Shown piece after piece: positions 6,504 to 8,772 of a stretch of 8,772 nt of DNA. The position numbers and the translations under genes are program-made. Origin of the DNA: an uncultured Rhodocyclaceae bacterium (lineage in GTDB: Bacteria; Pseudomonadota; Gammaproteobacteria; Burkholderiales; Rhodocyclaceae); contig URNG01000121.1 of assembly GCA_900549295.1 (NCBI GenBank), positions 1 to 8,772 of the forward strand. Direction: 5' to 3'. The notes below the pieces were generated by a model. The model had not been told where the DNA came from. It saw only the letters and a program-made list of their open reading frames with translations, and searched no databases. The number at the start of each line of letters is the position of its first letter. Position 1 is the first letter of the stretch.

Positions 6504-6530
6504 GAATGGCGGCCCATTCAATCAAAGGAG
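6504..6530 (+). promoter_or_regulatory. Perfect palindrome plus ribosome site ahead of the GlsB-type gene
   Basis: GAATGG (6504-6509) and CCATTC (6514-6519) form a perfect 6-bp stem around CGGC. Four bases later comes the strong ribosome site AAAGGAG (6524-6530), 7 bases before the ATG at 6538, which fixes that start. The palindrome could be an operator or a small mRNA hairpin next to the ribosome site. No clear promoter hexamers are visible in the 90-base gap after cysH, nor a terminator for the cys genes. Confidence 0.5.
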
Positions 6531-6537
6531 CACTGCC

Positions 6538-6780
6538 ATGGGCATCATCTGGACTATCGTGATTGGTTTCGTCATTGGCGTGGTCGCCAAGTTTTTGCAT
6601 CCGGGCAAGGAGGGCATGGGTTTCATCGCCACCATCCTGCTCGGCATCGCCGGCTCTTTCCTGGCGGGTATCGTCGGGCAGTTCTTCGGCTGGTATGCGG
6701 CAGGCGAAGGAGCCGGTTTCATCGCCTCGGTCGTCATGGCGATCGTGCTGCTGGCGGTGTTCACCCGCGTGAAGAAGTAA
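6538..6780 (+). CDS. GlsB/YeaQ/YmgE-family small membrane protein
   Basis: This 80-aa inner-membrane protein belongs to the GlsB/YeaQ/YmgE (transglycosylase-associated) family. Members are often induced under general stress, but their molecular role is not known. Three hydrophobic segments are visible: residues 3-20, about 28-51 and 59-76. They are rich in spaced glycines (GFVIGVVAKFL, LLGIAGSFLAGIVGQFFGW), the usual family pattern, with the charged loop HPGKEGMG between the first two and a basic end RVKK. The length is typical. The gene has its own strong ribosome site and lies 90 bases after cysH, so it may be an independent unit rather than part of the sulfur operon. Its stop lies 9 bases from the end of the convergent norF-like gene, with no room for a separate terminator. 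Confidence 0.88.
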   Translation: MGIIWTIVIGFVIGVVAKFLHPGKEGMGFIATILLGIAGSFLAGIVGQFFGWYAAGEGAGFIASVVMAIVLLAVFTRVKK

Positions 6781-6789
6781 TCGCCCGGT

Positions 6790-7074
6790 TCATTCATGCC
6801 ACACCCCGAACAGCACCAGGCAGATCGGGGTAATGGCGATGAAGGTGTGCAAAACCCGGCGAAAGAAGACATGGATGGTGCGGCCTTCCAGGAAATAGCG
6901 CAGCACCAGCCAGGATTTCAGCCAGAGCACGGCAGCGACCAGCGGTTGCAAGCCGGCCTGGGCATGAAATTCGCGGCCGATCCAGACGGAAACGCCGGTG
7001 AGCAGCAACAAACCCAGCCAGGCGAGAAACAAGAGTCGCAGCGTCGATCGATGGGGGGCGTGGCTTGCACTCAT
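6790..7074 (-). CDS. norF: NorF-like small membrane protein (prokaryotic cytochrome c oxidase subunit IV family)
   Basis: This 94-aa protein has three predicted membrane helices: about residues 12-32 (LLFLAWLGLLLLTGVSVWIG, with the LTxVS pattern seen in NorF), 44-63 (LVAAVLWLKSWLVLRYFLEG) and 72-91. It lies directly downstream of a subunit III-like gene, which is the norE-norF arrangement in denitrifiers. There NorE and NorF are accessory membrane proteins that improve nitric oxide reductase assembly or activity but are not catalytic. The ATG at 7074 lies 2 bases after the upstream stop. An in-frame GTG at 7080 (GTG-ACC-ATG) would overlap that stop by 4 bases and is an equally possible start; neither has a good ribosome site. 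No norC or norB is in the window. A subunit IV of a cytochrome oxidase is the alternative, since the families are related. Confidence 0.65.
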   Translation of the reverse strand: MSASHAPHRSTLRLLFLAWLGLLLLTGVSVWIGREFHAQAGLQPLVAAVLWLKSWLVLRYFLEGRTIHVFFRRVLHTFIAITPICLVLFGVWHE

Positions 7075-7076
7075 GG

Positions 7077-7706
7077 TCACACCAGAACGTAGAAGAAGGG
7101 GAAGATCACCAGCCAGATGAGGTCGGTGGCGTGCCAGTAGGACGCCAGCGCTTCCAGGCCGTCGTGGTTTTCCGGGGTGTAGATGCCGAAGCAGTGGCGG
7201 GTCAGCACCCACAGCATCCCGAGAATGCCCCAGAAGGCATGCACCATGTGGTTGATGGTGAGGTAGTAATACACCGTGAAGAAAATCCCCGCTTCGCCAT
7301 TGATGCCGTGGGCGAGGTTCCACTGGATTTCATGAACCTTGAGCAGGGGATAGCCCAGGGCAATCAGCAGCCCCAATACCAGACAGGCAATCGAAGCGCG
7401 GCGCTGGCCGTTGCGCAGCGTGATGACCGAGGCGGCGATGCAGAAACCGCTAGTCACCATCGCCACCGTGATCCAGATGCCCGACCACAGATGCAGCCGC
7501 CCGGCGCTGGCCGTGAATTCCTGCGGGAAATGCGCCCGTGCCACGAAATAAACGGCGAAGAGCAGCAGGAATTCGACCAGTTCACAGCAAATGCCGACCC
7601 AGATCCCCTTGTTGCCGGGGATGCGGCCTTTATCTGCCGTCACGGGTTGCGCCGGAGGGGGAACCCGCAGCGCAACCGGCGCTGGAGTCTGATGCGCGAT
7701 GTCCAT
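7077..7706 (-). CDS. norE: Heme-copper oxidase subunit III-like protein, NorE type
   Basis: This 209-aa membrane protein belongs to the cytochrome c oxidase subunit III superfamily. After a Pro-rich N-terminus (1-30) come helices at about 34-56 (KGIWVGICCELVEFLLLF), 74-95, 104-122, 142-168 and 189-207. The subunit III hallmarks are present: KVHEIQW (123-129, the KxxE motif) and the C-terminal YWHATDLIWLVIF (190-202, matching the WHxxDxxW pattern). Five helices without the longer N-terminal pair, plus the small NorF-like gene downstream, favour NorE over a true oxidase subunit III. It would sit in the inner membrane and assist nitric oxide reductase during anaerobic respiration. The ATG at 7706 has only a weak purine stretch upstream. 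A candidate FNR/Dnr promoter lies 30-70 bases upstream. No catalytic nor or cox subunit gene is present here, so the assignment to NO reduction rests on family resemblance. Confidence 0.72.
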   Translation of the reverse strand: MDIAHQTPAPVALRVPPPAQPVTADKGRIPGNKGIWVGICCELVEFLLLFAVYFVARAHFPQEFTASAGRLHLWSGIWITVAMVTSGFCIAASVITLRNGQRRASIACLVLGLLIALGYPLLKVHEIQWNLAHGINGEAGIFFTVYYYLTINHMVHAFWGILGMLWVLTRHCFGIYTPENHDGLEALASYWHATDLIWLVIFPFFYVLV

Positions 7707-7735
7707 TGCACGCTTTCGTCAAACCACAAAGGCGC

Positions 7736-7777
7736 ATTGTGGCCGGATGCGGCGGCGACTTCCTTAGTTCGCATCAA
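7736..7777 (-). promoter_or_regulatory. Candidate FNR/Dnr-class promoter of norEF
   Basis: Read on the minus strand, TTGAT-GCGA-ACTAA (7777-7764) matches 8 of 10 specified bases of the FNR consensus TTGAT-N4-ATCAA, with one perfect half-site. CACAAT (7741-7736) is a 4/6 match to a -10 element. If transcription starts 7 bases after it, at 7729, the box centre (7770.5) is at -41.5, the exact position of class II FNR-type activation. The start codon of norE follows 23 bases later. Motif and spacing agree, but the second half-site is imperfect, so this is a prediction. Confidence 0.5.
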
Positions 7778-7816
7778 CTCTGCCCCCCGGTTGCAAAAGC
7801 GGTCGGCAAAAACAGC

Positions 7817-8596
7817 CTACCAAAGCACCTTGGCCCCCGCCGCTGCCAGAACCGCAGCCAAAGCCAGCTGAACCCAGCGTCCGGGGAGTTTGCCGGAGCA
7901 TGAACTGCCCACAATCACCGCCGGAATCGAACCCAGCAGCAGGCTGGCCAGCATCCACCAATCCACCATGCCAGCAAATAAATAACCCAAGCCCGCAACG
8001 ACCGCCAGCGGAATGGCGTGGACGATATCCGTTGCCACCAGGCGATGCGGCGTCATCCGCAGGGGGTAGAGGTAGAGCAACATCACGCTGCCGAGCGCGC
8101 CCGCTCCGACCGAAGTCAGGGCGACGCACAAGCCCAGGACGGCCCCGGCAACCACGGTAAGCGCAGGCTGGACGGCCTTGAACCGCTCCGGCTGCCTGAC
8201 CCGGCGCTCCCGCGCGAAAGCCACCAATCTTGGCGAAAACAGCAAACCCAGGGCTGTAATCAACACCACCACCCCGATCGCATCGGTCAGCCAAGCCACC
8301 TTGCTGATTTTGCTCCCCAGGCTGACGACAAGCACGATCAGCAATGCCGTCGGCAAACTGCCCAGCCACAAGCGCTTTGCCACCTGCCAGTCCACATTGC
8401 CGTGACCGTGATGCACGCGGGCACCGACCACCTTGGTTATGGCGGCAAACCACAAATCCGTAGCAATCGCCGTCGTCGGCGAAACCCCAAAAACCAGGAG
8501 CAGAATGGGCGTCATCAAGGCACCACCGCCAACTCCGGTGAGGCCCACGACGAAGCCGGTCAGCGCCCCGGCAAGCGCATATGAAAAATCAATCAT
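7817..8596 (-). CDS. TauE/SafE-family membrane transporter, cysQ-linked copy
   Basis: This is a second 259-aa TauE/SafE-family inner-membrane protein, paralogous to the one at 2702-3481 and alignable to it almost without gaps. The first half-repeat has GLTGVGGGALMTP (18-30) and AIATDLWFAAITK (43-55); the second has TSVGAGALGSVMLLYLYP (161-178) and VATDIVHAIPLAVVAGLG (187-204). Both share the GxxDW loop (NVDW, 67-70) and a closing GS(L/I)P helix. The frame is open to 8755, but the upstream part encodes cysQ-like protein in another frame; the ATG at 8596 overlaps the cysQ stop as ATGA and yields the family N-terminus. No ribosome site is visible, so translation is probably coupled to cysQ. It probably moves sulfite, sulfate or a related anion; substrate and direction are not readable. 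It ends at a TAG at 7817 with no hairpin terminator before the norE promoter region. Confidence 0.9.
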   Translation of the reverse strand: MIDFSYALAGALTGFVVGLTGVGGGALMTPILLLVFGVSPTTAIATDLWFAAITKVVGARVHHGHGNVDWQVAKRLWLGSLPTALLIVLVVSLGSKISKVAWLTDAIGVVVLITALGLLFSPRLVAFARERRVRQPERFKAVQPALTVVAGAVLGLCVALTSVGAGALGSVMLLYLYPLRMTPHRLVATDIVHAIPLAVVAGLGYLFAGMVDWWMLASLLLGSIPAVIVGSSCSGKLPGRWVQLALAAVLAAAGAKVLW

Positions 8597-8772
8597 TCGA
8601 TGTCGGAAGGGATTAAAACCGCATCGCTTGCGGCAATAAAAAACGGATTCAGCACATCCATTTTTCCATAACGCAAAGGCGTGCCATCCTGATTCAGCAC
8701 CACACCCCCTGCTCCCTCCAGAACGGCTTTTGCCCCCCCCCCGTACCACCCCCACGCCGGGGGGCGCTTACA
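8593..8772 (-). CDS. cysQ: CysQ-like 3'(2'),5'-bisphosphate nucleotidase, C-terminal 59 codons
   Basis: CysQ removes the 3'-phosphate from PAP (and PAPS), a toxic by-product of sulfur metabolism and of phosphopantetheine transfer. Only the last 59 codons are in the window. Reading leftwards to the TGA at 8593, the frame gives AVLEGAGG, then LNQDGTPLRYGK, then LNPFFIAAS, and ends IPSDIE. This matches the C-terminal pattern of the inositol monophosphatase/CysQ family (AVLEAAGG ... G.PL.Y ... LNP.FIA). The family's metal-binding WD motif should lie 8-9 residues before AVLE. The aligned residues here are W-Y followed by Gly-Gly-Gly, in a G-rich run, so the key Asp is missing. That is either a sequence error near the end of the sequence or a real loss. 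The link to tauE by ATGA and the local sulfur context favour CysQ over inositol monophosphatase. Confidence 0.75.
   Translation of the reverse strand, partial: CKRPPAWGWYGGGAKAVLEGAGGVVLNQDGTPLRYGKMDVLNPFFIAASDAVLIPSDIE

Noticed and set aside
7778..7816. Repeated GCAAAA elements after the second tauE-like gene as a terminator
   Set aside because: The GCAAAA copies (7793-7798, 7806-7811) are direct and not inverted, so no hairpin forms.
7065..7871. A 268-codon plus-strand frame opposite norE
   Set aside because: It is an antisense shadow of a gene with clear subunit III motifs, and its translation has no recognisable domain.
8597..8755. Longer start for the second TauE-like protein
   Set aside because: The extra 53 residues lack hydrophobic or family character, and the same DNA encodes the conserved CysQ C-terminus in another frame.
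1..8772. CRISPR array, insertion sequence, tRNA or phage signature
   Set aside because: I saw no regularly spaced repeats, transposase or integrase motifs, terminal inverted repeats or tRNA-like cloverleaf on either strand.

Overview
The window is high-GC bacterial chromosome. It carries ordinary metabolic genes and no mobile elements, tRNA, rRNA or CRISPR array. The gene order (cysB facing a tauE-cysI-DUF934-cysH set, with an APS-type CysH), the codon use and a norEF pair suggest a betaproteobacterium, perhaps a denitrifying Rhodocyclales-like lineage. This placement is inferred from gene content and was not tested by any search. The gene ends in the cysQ fragment that fills the last 180 bases, and no gene-free stretch exceeds 300 bases.

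Left edge (1-1656, + strand): the C-terminal part of gltD (glutamate synthase small subunit) is followed by a 216-base gap. The gap holds a strong GC hairpin and a tandem 7-mer. A LysE/RhtB-type amino-acid exporter follows. Its end nearly touches the end of the convergent cysB gene.

Centre (1669-6447): this is an assimilatory sulfate reduction block. cysB, a LysR-type sulfur regulator, is read leftwards. From the same AT-rich 91-base intergenic region, a rightward set runs tauE-like transporter, cysI (sulfite reductase hemoprotein), DUF934 protein and cysH (an APS reductase by its Fe-S cysteines). The genes are tightly packed: 33-base gap, zero-base junction, then a 4-base ATGA overlap. cysD, cysN, cysJ and cysG are not present, so sulfate activation, siroheme synthesis and the electron donor must be encoded elsewhere.

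Right side (6538-8772): a small GlsB/YeaQ-type membrane protein converges on a leftward norEF-like pair, which encodes accessory subunit III-like and subunit IV-like membrane proteins of nitric oxide reductase. A candidate FNR/Dnr-class promoter with textbook class II spacing lies upstream of the pair. Further right, also leftward, a second TauE/SafE protein of exactly the same length (259 aa) as the first overlaps the end of a cysQ-like gene by ATGA. Only the last 59 codons of that gene are in the window.

The window's theme is therefore sulfur assimilation with two paralogous TauE/SafE transporters. One is wired to cysI/cysH and probably CysB; the other is wired to the PAP phosphatase gene cysQ. 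I found nothing that clearly amounts to a new defence or mobile system. The most useful leads are the duplicated cys-linked transporters, the undescribed DUF934 partner of CysI, the norEF promoter, and the odd G-rich loss of the CysQ metal-binding motif at the window edge.
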